DNA of 42,837 nt from Clostridiaceae bacterium (GTDB taxonomy: Bacteria > Bacillota > Clostridia > Saccharofermentanales > DTU023): positions 1 through 42,837 of the forward strand of contig JAAYRJ010000229.1 of assembly GCA_012518845.1 (NCBI GenBank), given 5' to 3'. A program made the translations under genes and the position numbers. The number at the start of each line of letters is the position of its first letter. Position 1 is the first letter of the stretch. Positions 9,699-20,603 of this stretch are shown here, piece by piece. The notes under the pieces were generated by a model, which saw only the letters and a program-made list of their open reading frames with translations, ran no database searches and was not told where the DNA came from.

Positions 9699-10709
9699 AT
9701 GACTAAGTTTAAATTCGGTATTATTGGTACCGGTCGTATTGGAAAATTCCATATTGAAAATTTAATGCGTTACATACCCGACGTAGATGTATATGCAGCT
9801 GCAGATGTAATGATTGATGCTAGCAGTGAATGGCTTGAAGAACAAGGAATTAAGCATATCTATCAAGATTACACTGATTTACTGAAGTTAGAAGATTTGG
9901 ATGCAGTTGTTATATCTACACCTACAGATACACATGCTGATATTGCTATTGCCTCAGCTGAAGCTGGTAAACATGTTTTCTGTGAGAAACCAGTTGATCT
10001 AACTGTTGAACGGGTTAAAGAAGTTATAGAGGTAGTAAAAAAATCTAATGTTAAATTCCAAGTTGGATTTAATAGACGTTTTGATCATAATTTTAGACGT
10101 GTTAGGGAGCATGTGGAAAAAGGAAATATAGGTGATATCCACACAGTTCTTGTAACTTCACGTGATCCAGCTCCACCATCAATAGACTATATCAAAAGTT
10201 CGGGCGGATTATTTCTTGATATGATGATTCATGATTTTGATATGGTTCGTTATCAAAGCGGTGCTGAGGTTGTAGCTGTAACTGCTCATGGTGCCAATTT
10301 GGTTGATCCTGCAATTGAGGAAGCTGGCGATATTGACACAGCAATAGTTACTCTCGAGCTATCCAATGGTGCTTTAGCCATGATTAATAATAGTCGTCAA
10401 GCAGTTTATGGGTATGATCAAAGAGTTGAGGTGTTTGGCTCCAAGGGTCAAGCTGTCGCACATAATGATAAACCAAATGCTGTAGAACTATACACAACAG
10501 AAGACATTAGTACAGATAAAATTCCCTACTTTTTCTTAGACCGCTATACCGGTGCGTTTGTCAATCAATTCACAGATTTTGTTAAGGCTCTTAAGGACGA
10601 GATAGAGGTGCCTGTTAACGATGTTGATGGTCTACGAGCAATTGAAATTGCTTTGGCTTGTAACGAATCACTAAAAACAGGTCAACGTGTTGAATTAAAA
10701 TATGACTGA
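9699..10709 (+). CDS. iolG: Inositol 2-dehydrogenase family protein (IolG copy 1)
   Basis: GTGRIGKFHIENL; FCEKPVDLTVE; GFNRRFDHNFRRV; SGGLFLDMMIHDFDMVRYQSGAEV; highly similar to 29307-30323. Confidence 0.87.
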   Translation: MTKFKFGIIGTGRIGKFHIENLMRYIPDVDVYAAADVMIDASSEWLEEQGIKHIYQDYTDLLKLEDLDAVVISTPTDTHADIAIASAEAGKHVFCEKPVDLTVERVKEVIEVVKKSNVKFQVGFNRRFDHNFRRVREHVEKGNIGDIHTVLVTSRDPAPPSIDYIKSSGGLFLDMMIHDFDMVRYQSGAEVVAVTAHGANLVDPAIEEAGDIDTAIVTLELSNGALAMINNSRQAVYGYDQRVEVFGSKGQAVAHNDKPNAVELYTTEDISTDKIPYFFLDRYTGAFVNQFTDFVKALKDEIEVPVNDVDGLRAIEIALACNESLKTGQRVELKYD

Positions 10710-10803
10710 CAACAAACTAGATTTCATATATATTGTGGGTGTTTAGGTTTTGGAGTACAGAAACAAAAATAATGTTTTTTAGGTAGACCTTGTAAAAACA
10801 GCT

Positions 10804-10877
10804 TGGTGTATACCAGCTTCTTTTCCTCCAGTTCCTGAAGATAGCTTTTCCTGAGATTGGTATACACCATTTTTATT
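10804..10877 (+). terminator. Long-loop intrinsic terminator
   Basis: Perfect 12-bp stem tggtgtatacca / tggtatacacca, ~42-nt loop, followed by tttttatt. Confidence 0.7.
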
Positions 10878-11231
10878 CTAACTCCATCCTTTACTCACAT
10901 GAATATATTATGAAACCGGACAAAAATTGAACAATTTTATAAATTAACTTTTTTGTATCCTTTTGTTTTACTTTTGAGATTTCCTATGTGGCCTATGATT
11001 GTCTAATTTTGTAGTGAATTAAATGAAGATTTAATTTTAGTAAGTTTATAATATTCTGTTTTAGTTATTGTCAGTTTTTCTGCGTGATAATTATACTATA
11101 CTCTGTATTACCTAATCCGCTAAGATCACTTTCTGTTTTTTCATTTATATCTAGTTTGCCAATTTTTCTAAGGATTGAATGAGCGTACTTGGATTTGACG
11201 ATTACGTTAATTATGAAATTTCATTATGTTA

Positions 11232-11273
11232 AAAATGTCTCACTAAACTTAAAAAAAGTTAGGGAGACATTTT
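11232..11273. terminator. Bidirectional terminator downstream of fucosidase gene
   Basis: aaaatgtctcactaaactt...aaagttagggagacatttt near-perfect inverted repeat flanked by A/T tracts. Confidence 0.85.
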
Positions 11274-11324
11274 ACTGTAATATTGTTATATTCAAATTCT
11301 TTTCAGATAATAGTTGGAAACTTA

Positions 11325-12671
11325 TTAAATAGTAAATTCAAAACAAATAATATCAACATTTTCTGGCACTTGATTAATATCAATAACAATATCGTTGTTT
11401 ACTTGCTTAATAGAAGTGACTTTTTCATCAAGTGAGAGTGATCTAAATTTAGTATAAGTCTCTCTATGATTAGGTAAAATAATTTGTGCACTTTTTTGTT
11501 CTGCCTTTAAGCCATCAATGAGAGCATATACCTTGTTATCCTTTGCAGTATAAAAGGATTTAAGATTGTTTGGCAGATTATCTAGAGGTCTTTCCCAAAT
11601 ATCTGTTCCATAGATTGCTTCACCATTTTTCTTGAGCCAAGCCCCCATTTCTTTTAGTCTTTGAGCCTGGATTTCAGGAATAGTGCCATCGGCCTTTGGT
11701 CCTACATTAATTAAAAGGTTACCATTATGACTTACTGTCTCAACTAATAGGGTAATTAATTCACGTCTTGATAGAATATGACTTTCATCCTCCTCAGCGT
11801 TGTAGGCAAAGGATAAGCCTAAACCTCGACAATTTTCCCATTTGTTTTCTAAATCCATATTACCCAGTTTATATTCTTTAGTTGTAAAATCATGCCAAAC
11901 ATCAGACCAGCGATCATTAACAACACCATCTTCAACATGATTATAGTAATATGCAAAGAGCATAGGTAAATCATCTAATCCCTTCTTAGGCCATCCTATA
12001 TCATTCCATAGAACAGAGGGTTTATATTTATCGATCAATTCAATAACTTGATTGTAAGCATAGTCAGCATAGCTAGCTGTTACATTTGGTGGATTGTCAA
12101 GGTCGTAATCGTCTATGATAGGTGTAGATGCATATTGCCAATCCAAGATACCAGAATAATAAAGACCTAATCGAATATTTTTTTTCTCTACAGCATTAGC
12201 TAATTCTGTGATGATGTCACGTTTTGGACCCAAGTTGACTGAATTGAAATCTGTGTATTTACTGTTCCACAAGCAGAATCCATCATGATGTTTTGTTGTT
12301 GGAACAACATATTTAGCGCCAGCTTCTTCAAAAAGGGATGCCCATTCATCAGCGTCAAAGTTTTTCGCATTAAAGTCCTGTGAAAAATCATTATAGTCAA
12401 AATCCTTACCATATTTTTCTATATGATGTTCATAACTTGGACCTTGTCCAACACGTACCGAATTCATATACCATTCGGAATAAGGATTATTTCCATACCA
12501 ATCAATATTACCTTCTACTTCACCTAGTTCAGCGACGGGTGGAGCAAAGGCAGGTACAGAGTAAAGTCCCCAATGTATAAATATACCAATTTTGTCTGCA
12601 TGATACCACTTGGGTACCTTGTGAGTTCTAATAGATTTCATAGTTGGATAAAATGTTCTTTTATATTTCAT
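11325..12671 (-). CDS. Alpha-L-fucosidase (GH29)
   Basis: WYHADKIGIFIHWGLYSVPAF; KYVVPTTKHHDGFCLWNSKYTDFNSVNLGPKRDI; PSVLWNDIGWP (nucleophile region); GNLLINVGPKADGTIPE. Confidence 0.93.
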   Translation of the reverse strand: MKYKRTFYPTMKSIRTHKVPKWYHADKIGIFIHWGLYSVPAFAPPVAELGEVEGNIDWYGNNPYSEWYMNSVRVGQGPSYEHHIEKYGKDFDYNDFSQDFNAKNFDADEWASLFEEAGAKYVVPTTKHHDGFCLWNSKYTDFNSVNLGPKRDIITELANAVEKKNIRLGLYYSGILDWQYASTPIIDDYDLDNPPNVTASYADYAYNQVIELIDKYKPSVLWNDIGWPKKGLDDLPMLFAYYYNHVEDGVVNDRWSDVWHDFTTKEYKLGNMDLENKWENCRGLGLSFAYNAEEDESHILSRRELITLLVETVSHNGNLLINVGPKADGTIPEIQAQRLKEMGAWLKKNGEAIYGTDIWERPLDNLPNNLKSFYTAKDNKVYALIDGLKAEQKSAQIILPNHRETYTKFRSLSLDEKVTSIKQVNNDIVIDINQVPENVDIICFEFTI

Positions 12672-12716
12672 TTTACATCCTTTCTTGTTGTAACTATCAA
12701 TATCAATGTTTTTTTA

Positions 12717-13583
12717 TTAACCTTTAACTGCTCCAGACGTAAGGCCGGAGACAATATGTTTTTGAGCGTATAAATATAAAATTGTTATAGGCAACGCTGT
12801 TATAACTAAGTTAGCAAAAACCAAGTTCCAATCTCTAAAATATTGACCATAGAAATTGTATACAGTTAGAGGTAGCGTCCATCTTGATGAAGTGTTGAAA
12901 AAGTATAAAGGAACCATAAAGTCATTCCAAGAATTCATAGTAACTAATACAGTTGTTGTAACCAAAATGGGCTTCATGACGGGTGTAATAATAGTAAAAA
13001 ACATTCTTAAAGAGCTACAACCATCTATTAAAGCAGCTTGATCCAGTTCCCTAGGAACATTACGAACAAAATTGCTGACCATATATACGGCATAGGGTAT
13101 TTGAGAGGCAGCCAGAACCATAATGACTGCAAAATAAGATCCTAGGAGTCCAGTTACTCTCAACAATGCAAAAGTTGTAATCATATTCATTGGAGCATAA
13201 AGTCCTATCATAAACAAAGTTTGAGATCTACTGGAAATTTTTGTTGTTCTTCTAGCTATAATAAAACCAGCTAAAGAGGCTGGAACCATGCAAAACAGTA
13301 CACTAAAAAATGTAACAACTAAACTATTTATTAAGGCCCTGCCAATATTTCCAACTGTTATTACATACACGTAATTTTCAAAATGCCATTCTTTAGGTGG
13401 TAAAATATTAAATTTAGCTGCTTCAGTAGAATCTTTAAAAGATCCAAATACCATTATTAAAATAGGTACGATGATTATTAGACTAAAGAAAATGACAATT
13501 ATTTCAATAATTAAATCAGTTCGTTTTCTTTGTTTCTCCATACTAGTTAGTTTAACAGTAGTATTTTTTGAATCTGTGCTCAT
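12717..13583 (-). CDS. Carbohydrate ABC transporter permease (CUT1, MalG type)
   Basis: AALIDGCSSLRMFFTIITPVMKPILVTT EAA loop; polytopic. Confidence 0.92.
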   Translation of the reverse strand: MSTDSKNTTVKLTSMEKQRKRTDLIIEIIVIFFSLIIIVPILIMVFGSFKDSTEAAKFNILPPKEWHFENYVYVITVGNIGRALINSLVVTFFSVLFCMVPASLAGFIIARRTTKISSRSQTLFMIGLYAPMNMITTFALLRVTGLLGSYFAVIMVLAASQIPYAVYMVSNFVRNVPRELDQAALIDGCSSLRMFFTIITPVMKPILVTTTVLVTMNSWNDFMVPLYFFNTSSRWTLPLTVYNFYGQYFRDWNLVFANLVITALPITILYLYAQKHIVSGLTSGAVKG

Positions 13584-14473
13584 GAAATGTCCACTTCTTT
13601 CTTTTTGAGGATATAGTTGACTATAGAAGAACTACCGTATACAAAAATAAATAAGATTAAACTCATTGCTGTAGATCTTCCAAGCAAACCTTGTGAATAA
13701 TTCGTAAATACATATGTACTTAAGACTTGTGTTGTGAAACCAGGTCCCCCTCCAGTGATAATAAATACTTGATCAAATACTTTTAAACCACCGATGACAT
13801 TAAAGACAATGTTGATCGTAAATGCTGGCATGAGAAGAGGCAGAGTAATTTTGCGTAACATATTCCAGCCTGAGGCTCCGTCTATTTTTGCTGCTTCATA
13901 ATATTCTTTATCGATTCCTTGTAAACCAGCTAGAAAAATTGCCATATTAAACCCTGTCCAACGCCAAACATCAGCAAAAATAACAACTGCCATAGCTGTG
14001 GATTTATTCATTACCCAATCTTTTTGTAAAAAATCAAGACCTATGGAGCCCAATAAATTATTGAAAACACCATCTAAACTAAATATTGATTTCATCATTA
14101 TTCCCACCACAACCATTGATAAGACAGCAGGTAAATAATAAATAGTACGCATCAGATTTTTTGTTTTTAACTGACGATCTAAAGCAAGAGCCAATACAAG
14201 TCCAAGTACGGTTTTTAGAGTAGCTGTAAAAACAGCAAAAACTATGGTGTTCTTTACAGATAATAGAAACTTAGGATCGTTAAAAATATATTCAAAATTT
14301 TCAAATCCAATAAATTTTGGCTCATAGAAACGACTTAAATTCCAATCAGTTAGAGACATTACAAAAGCCATAATGATTGGTAGTATATAAAAAAAACCAA
14401 AGACAATGGCTGCCGGTATTATTAAACTTCCAGGATATAGTGTTTTTTCTATTCTTAATTTTGAAGGTTGCAT
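13580..14473 (-). CDS. Carbohydrate ABC transporter permease (CUT1, MalF type)
   Basis: YYEAAKIDGASGWNMLRKITLPLLMPAF EAA loop; overlaps the next gene by 4 nt. Confidence 0.93.
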   Translation of the reverse strand: MQPSKLRIEKTLYPGSLIIPAAIVFGFFYILPIIMAFVMSLTDWNLSRFYEPKFIGFENFEYIFNDPKFLLSVKNTIVFAVFTATLKTVLGLVLALALDRQLKTKNLMRTIYYLPAVLSMVVVGIMMKSIFSLDGVFNNLLGSIGLDFLQKDWVMNKSTAMAVVIFADVWRWTGFNMAIFLAGLQGIDKEYYEAAKIDGASGWNMLRKITLPLLMPAFTINIVFNVIGGLKVFDQVFIITGGGPGFTTQVLSTYVFTNYSQGLLGRSTAMSLILFIFVYGSSSIVNYILKKKEVDIS

Positions 14474-14521
14474 GTTGTTTCCTCCATAGATTTATTGTTG
14501 AATTTTGCTCGTTTATGTAAT

Positions 14522-14555
14522 TAAAAAGATATGAATAGATCAAATGAATCTACTC
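14522..14555 (-). terminator. Intercistronic hairpin between SBP and permease genes
   Basis: Minus strand: aaagatatgagtagattcatttgatctattcatatctttttaatt. Confidence 0.6.
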
Positions 14556-14572
14556 ATATCTTTGTCTAAAGA

Positions 14573-15952
14573 TTAAAAACCAGGTTGCTCCATCTGTTTC
14601 ATATAGTCTTCATATATCACTTGCCATTCTTCCAATATATCTATAGGTTCGCGATCTGAAGCTAACACGTCTGCATAAAGTTTCCATAATTCTGGCCAAA
14701 TTGATGAAGCTACCCCCATAGGATCATTGATTTGGTAAGTGTATTTTCCAGTCTCAAGATAATTTTCAACTAAATTTGTAACTGAAGGATCTACTTCGCC
14801 TCCGTCTACGTCATTAAAAGCAGAAAAGCCTGGACGCGTTTCATAAAAGATATTTTGAATTTCTGGTTGAGACCATTTGTCTAAGAAGTCTAAAGTGGTT
14901 TCTACTTGATCTCCATCTTTCATTACAAACATACCACGAACGTAAGCACCAGTACCCATTATTAAATTATCGTTATAGGGAATAACCCAAGATCCTAGTT
15001 CTGTCTCAGGATATCTTTCGTTTACTAGAGATGGAAACCACTCACCATGGAAAACCATGGCTGCAGAGCCACTACCAATTGCTTCTTGTGCGGAGTCATA
15101 ATCGGCGGAAAGATGATCCTCATTAACAAGACCTTCTTCGAAAAATGATTTAAATTGAGTCAGTACTTCTACAAAGCCAGGTGCTTCTGGAAAGGTTAAC
15201 TCATTATTTAATAGTTGTTCGTAGATTTCGCCATCATTTGGATAATTATAAACGGAATAACCTAGTGTCATGAAAATTTGTGTAGTCCAACCTTCAGCAG
15301 GTGCATTGGACATATAAAGGGGAGTGATCTCTCCATTACTCTTATCCTTGACTTCATGCATACGTTCAACTAATTCATCCATAGTTTCAGGTTGTTCAGT
15401 TGAAACACCCAATTCTTCCAAGACAGATTTGTTATAATATACGCCCCCGAAAAATGTGCCCGATTCACGCGGTTGTGCATAAATTTTACCATCATCAGGA
15501 TCGGCTAATAGATCTGGATTGACTAATCTATCTACCCAGGGCTCATCGTCTAGCGGCACAACTTTTTCATGTGCGTTTAATTCAATATTGTTCGATGGTG
15601 TATTATATTCGATAATATCAGGAACTTCACCAGTTGCTACTTTTGATTTTACTAATACATAGTATTGATCGTCTGGTAATACCTGCCATTCAATTTCATA
15701 ACCATAAAGTTCTTTCATCTTTTCACTCATAGGTCCATGTTGATTTTCAAAATAAGAACCTTGAGAAGTGAGAATGCTAATCTTTTTGATCTCATCTTCG
15801 TCCACAGGTGTTTCTGCATCTTCATCTGTAGTTATTTCATCAGTACCGTCTTTAGAATCATCTGTATCGGTATTTTCAGCTTGACCACAAGCTGATAAAA
15901 TTAACGACAAAGCTAGAATTAAAGATAGAACAATTGATATTTTTTTCTTCAT
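14573..15952 (-). CDS. Carbohydrate ABC transporter substrate-binding lipoprotein (CUT1)
   Basis: Start reset to MKKKISIVLSLILALSLILSACGQ (lipobox) with upstream SD aggagg; MalE-like architecture. Confidence 0.9.
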   Translation of the reverse strand: MKKKISIVLSLILALSLILSACGQAENTDTDDSKDGTDEITTDEDAETPVDEDEIKKISILTSQGSYFENQHGPMSEKMKELYGYEIEWQVLPDDQYYVLVKSKVATGEVPDIIEYNTPSNNIELNAHEKVVPLDDEPWVDRLVNPDLLADPDDGKIYAQPRESGTFFGGVYYNKSVLEELGVSTEQPETMDELVERMHEVKDKSNGEITPLYMSNAPAEGWTTQIFMTLGYSVYNYPNDGEIYEQLLNNELTFPEAPGFVEVLTQFKSFFEEGLVNEDHLSADYDSAQEAIGSGSAAMVFHGEWFPSLVNERYPETELGSWVIPYNDNLIMGTGAYVRGMFVMKDGDQVETTLDFLDKWSQPEIQNIFYETRPGFSAFNDVDGGEVDPSVTNLVENYLETGKYTYQINDPMGVASSIWPELWKLYADVLASDREPIDILEEWQVIYEDYMKQMEQPGF

Positions 15953-16151
15953 CTTATTTCCTCCTAAAACTGTAAAATATCTTGTTTTGATATTTAGATG
16001 CAATTGTTTTTTCAGCATCTTATATATAATCCTAATAGATAAAGTAACCAAACAAAATGGATTTTTATAACGTTTTGTTGTAAAATTACAAAGCAATTGG
16101 ATATCTGTTCGAGTAAGATAGTAAAAAAGATATCTAAATGAAACGAATAGA

Positions 16152-17963
16152 ATGTTTAAAAAAAATACATCTACATTTTTCTTAAAAAACTTTATACTAT
16201 TTTTAATTATTTTTTCCTTTTTTGCGGGAGTTATAATTTTTGTAATTTATACACATACCAAAAATAGAGAATTAACGTCTGAAAAGGAACGATACATAAG
16301 TGTTGTAAATAGCACCGCTTCCCAGATTAATAATTTAATGAAAGAAATGGATCATCTTAGTATTTATATTTCTGAAAATTATGTAGAAGTAGTACAAAAA
16401 ATTGTTGAAGATGATGAGTTACCAAAAAACTATGAACATGGATTTTTGATGCCGTACAGTATTCCAATTGGTAAGGAAAACCAAAGATTTAGTATAGTTA
16501 CGAAGAATGGAAATTTTCAATCATTTGGCTATCCTGTATCTTTAAAAAAAATTCAAAAAGAATTTAAAGCAGGAATATATGAAGAGTTGTACGATTTTAC
16601 CTCTGAGTCGAACATGAGATTTATTCCTCCACATGAGGATTACTGGGGTATTGACAATACTATAAATATGATAAGTTGTGTCAGAAGAATATACGATCGA
16701 AGTGAAAAGGAAGCGTTAGGTTTTGTTTTAGTTGAGCAACCAAGTAGTCATTTTAACAGTATTCTAAATACCACACACATGGAAAAATTGTTAATAGTAG
16801 ATAGTAGTGGAAAATCAATTCCAATGTTTAGAGGAGAAAAGTCAATTCAATATGAGCAAGCGAAAATAGATTCAAATTATTCTATTACTCAAGATGTTTT
16901 TATTTGGAATGATCTAAATGAGCAAGATAAAGAATGTCTTTATATAGCTAAAAATTTAGGTTATGAAAATTGGTCTTTATTATTAGAAATAGAAAAAGCT
17001 CACCTTCTACAGTCAACCTATTCTTCTTTGTCATCAATGTTAATAATTCTTTTTTCCCTTTATATTGGACTCATTCCTTTGGTTTTTGTGGCGATGCGCT
17101 ATATTTCAAAACCCTTTTCTGATCTAAGACAGCAATTGGATCAAGTAAATTTAGATCAATTTGAGATTGAACCTGTGACACCTTTTGCCAAAGATGAAAT
17201 TCAATTGTTAAATGATGCTTTAGGTAGAATGATAGATCGACTTAATAAGTCAGCTTCCGAGAAAGCAACTATGCACTCTAGGGAATTACATGCTAGTTTT
17301 GTTGCATTACAAGCACAAATTAATCCACATTTTTTATTTAATATTTTACAAGTTATTATGATATTGGCACAGGAAAACAGAAATCAAGAATTAATTCGTG
17401 CTTTAAGGGCTTTGTCAGAGATGTTACGCTATGTTACTACTTCGTCTCCAAAAGTAGTAAACTTGCACGAAGAAATTGATCATATAAAAAATTATTTAAC
17501 CCTCATGAAATTTAGTAAAGGTGATCAACTTGCATATGATATAATTTTTGATGAAGAAGCTGATTTTGCTCATTTGAAAATACCACGAATGTCTCTTCAA
17601 CCCCTGGTTGAGAATGCTTTTACTCATGGTTTTTCAAAAGTTCTTCCCCCTTGGAAATTATCTATTGAGATTATTGAAAATAATAATACTTTACAAATTT
17701 GTATTTCTAATAACGGAATGGGTATGACTAAGGATAATATTCTTAAATTAATGCAGAAGATAGATCATTTTCTTGAAAGACCTATGGAGTTTGTTGAAAA
17801 GATGGAAATAGGCGGTATGGGTTTAATTAGTAGTTTGAGCCGATTTAAAAATCTATACGGAGATGCCTTTTCATATGGTTTTCTTGTTCCAGAAGAAAAA
17901 GTTGGTTTTTCGATAACAATCAAGATAAGGAAGGATTTTGATATTGAAAATATTAATAGTTGA
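16152..17963 (+). CDS. Sensor histidine kinase, YesM/LytS-like (His_kinase + HATPase_c)
   Basis: TM, dCache-like region, TM, HAMP-like; LQAQINPHFLFNILQVI; RMSLQPLVENAFTHG. Confidence 0.92.
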   Translation: MFKKNTSTFFLKNFILFLIIFSFFAGVIIFVIYTHTKNRELTSEKERYISVVNSTASQINNLMKEMDHLSIYISENYVEVVQKIVEDDELPKNYEHGFLMPYSIPIGKENQRFSIVTKNGNFQSFGYPVSLKKIQKEFKAGIYEELYDFTSESNMRFIPPHEDYWGIDNTINMISCVRRIYDRSEKEALGFVLVEQPSSHFNSILNTTHMEKLLIVDSSGKSIPMFRGEKSIQYEQAKIDSNYSITQDVFIWNDLNEQDKECLYIAKNLGYENWSLLLEIEKAHLLQSTYSSLSSMLIILFSLYIGLIPLVFVAMRYISKPFSDLRQQLDQVNLDQFEIEPVTPFAKDEIQLLNDALGRMIDRLNKSASEKATMHSRELHASFVALQAQINPHFLFNILQVIMILAQENRNQELIRALRALSEMLRYVTTSSPKVVNLHEEIDHIKNYLTLMKFSKGDQLAYDIIFDEEADFAHLKIPRMSLQPLVENAFTHGFSKVLPPWKLSIEIIENNNTLQICISNNGMGMTKDNILKLMQKIDHFLERPMEFVEKMEIGGMGLISSLSRFKNLYGDAFSYGFLVPEEKVGFSITIKIRKDFDIENINS

Positions 17964-19545
17964 TGATGAACCTATTATTTTAAATTTAATTGGTTCATTA
18001 ACAAAAAAACTTCGACCTTTTTGGGATGTGACAACTTGTTTAAATGCCACTGAGGCAAAAGAACGGTTATCTAATACAAGATACGATATTCTTTTAACAG
18101 ATATAAACCTGCCTGTTGTTAGCGGTCTTGAACTTGCTAGTTGGTGTAGAAAAGAAATACCTACACTAATCATTGCTATCATATCAGCCTATTCTGAGTT
18201 TGAATTTGCTAGAACAGCAATGAGTTTAGATATCAAACATTATATTCTTAAACCTATAGATGAAGCACAGTACGAAGAAGTACTAACTGATTTAGAACAT
18301 GAATATATTTCTAAGAAAAAGAATATTATTAAGGAAAGCTTAAATAGCTATGTATCGAGCAGATCCAACTACAATTCTCAATCCATAGAAGAAATAATGC
18401 GTGGCTATACATTAATGCCATTGTTAATCAATGTTGGGTCTTTATCAAAAACTTCTTGGATGCAACGAGATACTTTACTCTCGAAAAAAAATTTGTTAGA
18501 AAAAAGCAAAATTGAAAGTTTTTTTAAAGACAAGCTATTTAAAGAACAGTTTTTGTGGTATTTCGAAGGTCCGTTTAGCACAATAATTACAATTGTTGTT
18601 ATACCAAACAACCAACCAAAAATTTCTCCAAATATAGTCAAGCACAAAATTGATGAATGGTTGAATGATCAAAAAAAATTAATCATAGTTATAAGCGATA
18701 AGATGGAATATATTTCCGATATAATGGATTTTCAAAATTTTGTTTTGGCAAGACTGACTCAACATATTCATTTTGAAAAATCTTCTTGCCATTATATTTC
18801 TAAAACTTATATGTCTAATAAATTGCAAAGTGAATTATCCACTGGGTGTGAAATATTAGATGAAAATAAGGGAATGTACATGCAATTTTGGGAAAAAACC
18901 CTTACTCAATTTAAACCAAGTGAAACTCACTGGTTTCAAATAGTTAGACATTGGCAAAATAATAATTATTCACAAGAAATGTGCGAATGTGAGCTTAAGA
19001 ATTTTATTGACATCGGAGAAGCGCAAGCCACGAACATCGGTTATAGAGGTAGATTATTTTATGATATTCATTTAACGTTGCTTAGAAATATAGAAAAAAC
19101 TTTTACTTGGAAATCTTTTGAAAGAAAAACAATCGAAGACATTGAGGTTTTATGTAAAGAGATTAAAGTGTTTGTAGAAGAAAATTTTATTACAAGAGAG
19201 CAACAACTAGTTCAAGACGTTAAGAAATTTATTCATCAGAATTACAAAGAGAAAATAACGAATGAAGATATATCGCAACATTTTTCTTATTCAATAGTCC
19301 ATATAAGTAACATTTTTAAAGAAATATGTGATTGTACACCATTAGACTATTTGAATAATTTTCGCATCAAAAAGGCTAAACATGCTTTGATTTCAAAACG
19401 TGAAATGTCGATTTCTCAAGTAGGCGATTCTTGTGGTTTTTCAGATCCTAGTTATTTCAGTCGAGTTTTTAAAAGAGAAACTGGTATTTCGCCAGACTTT
19501 TTTCGTAAATCTATGATAGATAATGAAAATCAGTCCTTTGATTGA
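17944..19545 (+). CDS. Response regulator with AraC-type output domain (YesN-like)
   Basis: KILIVDDEP, LLTDINLPVVSGLEL, YILKPID receiver; C-terminal AraC HTH (VGDSCGFSDPSYFSRVFKRETGISP). Likely TTG start at 17944 (spacing to aaggaagg) rather than 17938. Confidence 0.92.
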   Translation: MKILIVDDEPIILNLIGSLTKKLRPFWDVTTCLNATEAKERLSNTRYDILLTDINLPVVSGLELASWCRKEIPTLIIAIISAYSEFEFARTAMSLDIKHYILKPIDEAQYEEVLTDLEHEYISKKKNIIKESLNSYVSSRSNYNSQSIEEIMRGYTLMPLLINVGSLSKTSWMQRDTLLSKKNLLEKSKIESFFKDKLFKEQFLWYFEGPFSTIITIVVIPNNQPKISPNIVKHKIDEWLNDQKKLIIVISDKMEYISDIMDFQNFVLARLTQHIHFEKSSCHYISKTYMSNKLQSELSTGCEILDENKGMYMQFWEKTLTQFKPSETHWFQIVRHWQNNNYSQEMCECELKNFIDIGEAQATNIGYRGRLFYDIHLTLLRNIEKTFTWKSFERKTIEDIEVLCKEIKVFVEENFITREQQLVQDVKKFIHQNYKEKITNEDISQHFSYSIVHISNIFKEICDCTPLDYLNNFRIKKAKHALISKREMSISQVGDSCGFSDPSYFSRVFKRETGISPDFFRKSMIDNENQSFD

Positions 19546-20405
19546 CCGTTAACCAAGTATGAATAAATGTGAACCAAAGCATTTCTACTCACGATTAAAT
19601 CTTTTATTGTGAAGGCAAACAATAAAATATAAATAAGAGACACCTGAAGAGCATATTTGGGTAACATTATGTACATAGCAAAGGGGATCAAAAATAGGAC
19701 GATGTTAGATAATAAGAAAGCTATTAAATTCTTTGGCAATTGTAGAATTACTAAAATTAAAGCATTTTTAAAAATAGAGGATAGCTTTAAGTCGAACAAG
19801 GTAATCATTTGATACACATAAGGCTGCATCATGATAATAAAAATAAAAAAGATCCCAATAAGGCTAAAGAGCACGGAATTAATTATTGGATTTAAGTTTA
19901 AGTGATTATAAGCATTTATACTTAAGGGGAAAATAAAAAAACATATAATTTGAAGAAGTTGATGGAGTATCGTTGGTTTCCAGTTATTTTTGATTATTTT
20001 TAAGGTGTCATGCAGATAGAAAACATGTTTTCTTGCAAAATGTTTTCTATATGTGGATGATAAAGCTACTTGTACAGGAGTAATACATATAAACAAATTT
20101 CCTATCAAGAAAATTGCCAAAAACAAAACTCTACTAATTATTTCATAAGCATAGGGATCTAGAGAGTCTGAACTTGTTATTTCATTTGCTAAGTTTTGAT
20201 TAGCAACCATATTTGACGGGATAACAGCGGAGAAAAGCCAATTTCCTAAAAAAAATATTAAAATAAATACGGGGAGATTAGATAATGTAAACGAGATATT
20301 GTATTTAATCATTTTCCAGAAGTTAGCAAAATAAGTTTCAGAAACCCCGGCAAATTCTTCTACCTCTTTTTCTTTAGATTTGTTTATTATCTCTTTCATT
20401 TCCAA
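19530..20405 (-). CDS. DUF624 / YesL-like membrane protein
   Basis: Multi-TM; N-terminal 'YFANFWKMIKYNISFTLSNLPVFILIF' resembles the DUF624 N-terminus; beside YesMN-type system. Confidence 0.65.
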   Translation of the reverse strand: MEMKEIINKSKEKEVEEFAGVSETYFANFWKMIKYNISFTLSNLPVFILIFFLGNWLFSAVIPSNMVANQNLANEITSSDSLDPYAYEIISRVLFLAIFLIGNLFICITPVQVALSSTYRKHFARKHVFYLHDTLKIIKNNWKPTILHQLLQIICFFIFPLSINAYNHLNLNPIINSVLFSLIGIFFIFIIMMQPYVYQMITLFDLKLSSIFKNALILVILQLPKNLIAFLLSNIVLFLIPFAMYIMLPKYALQVSLIYILLFAFTIKDLIVSRNALVHIYSYLVNGQSKD

Positions 20406-20603
20406 GCCTTCTAGTCAGAATTATTTTGAGTAAAACGCATTATTATATTAGCACGGAATTACAATTAAATATTATTTTGTTATGTTTTTGACAAATTTTC
20501 AATGATTTTGTCCTATTTTAGCCATCATTCTTATTGATAAAATAATATTAAAATTAATAGCATAAGACTTTAATGATTATTTGAAAGGTTTAACATTTAT
20601 TTT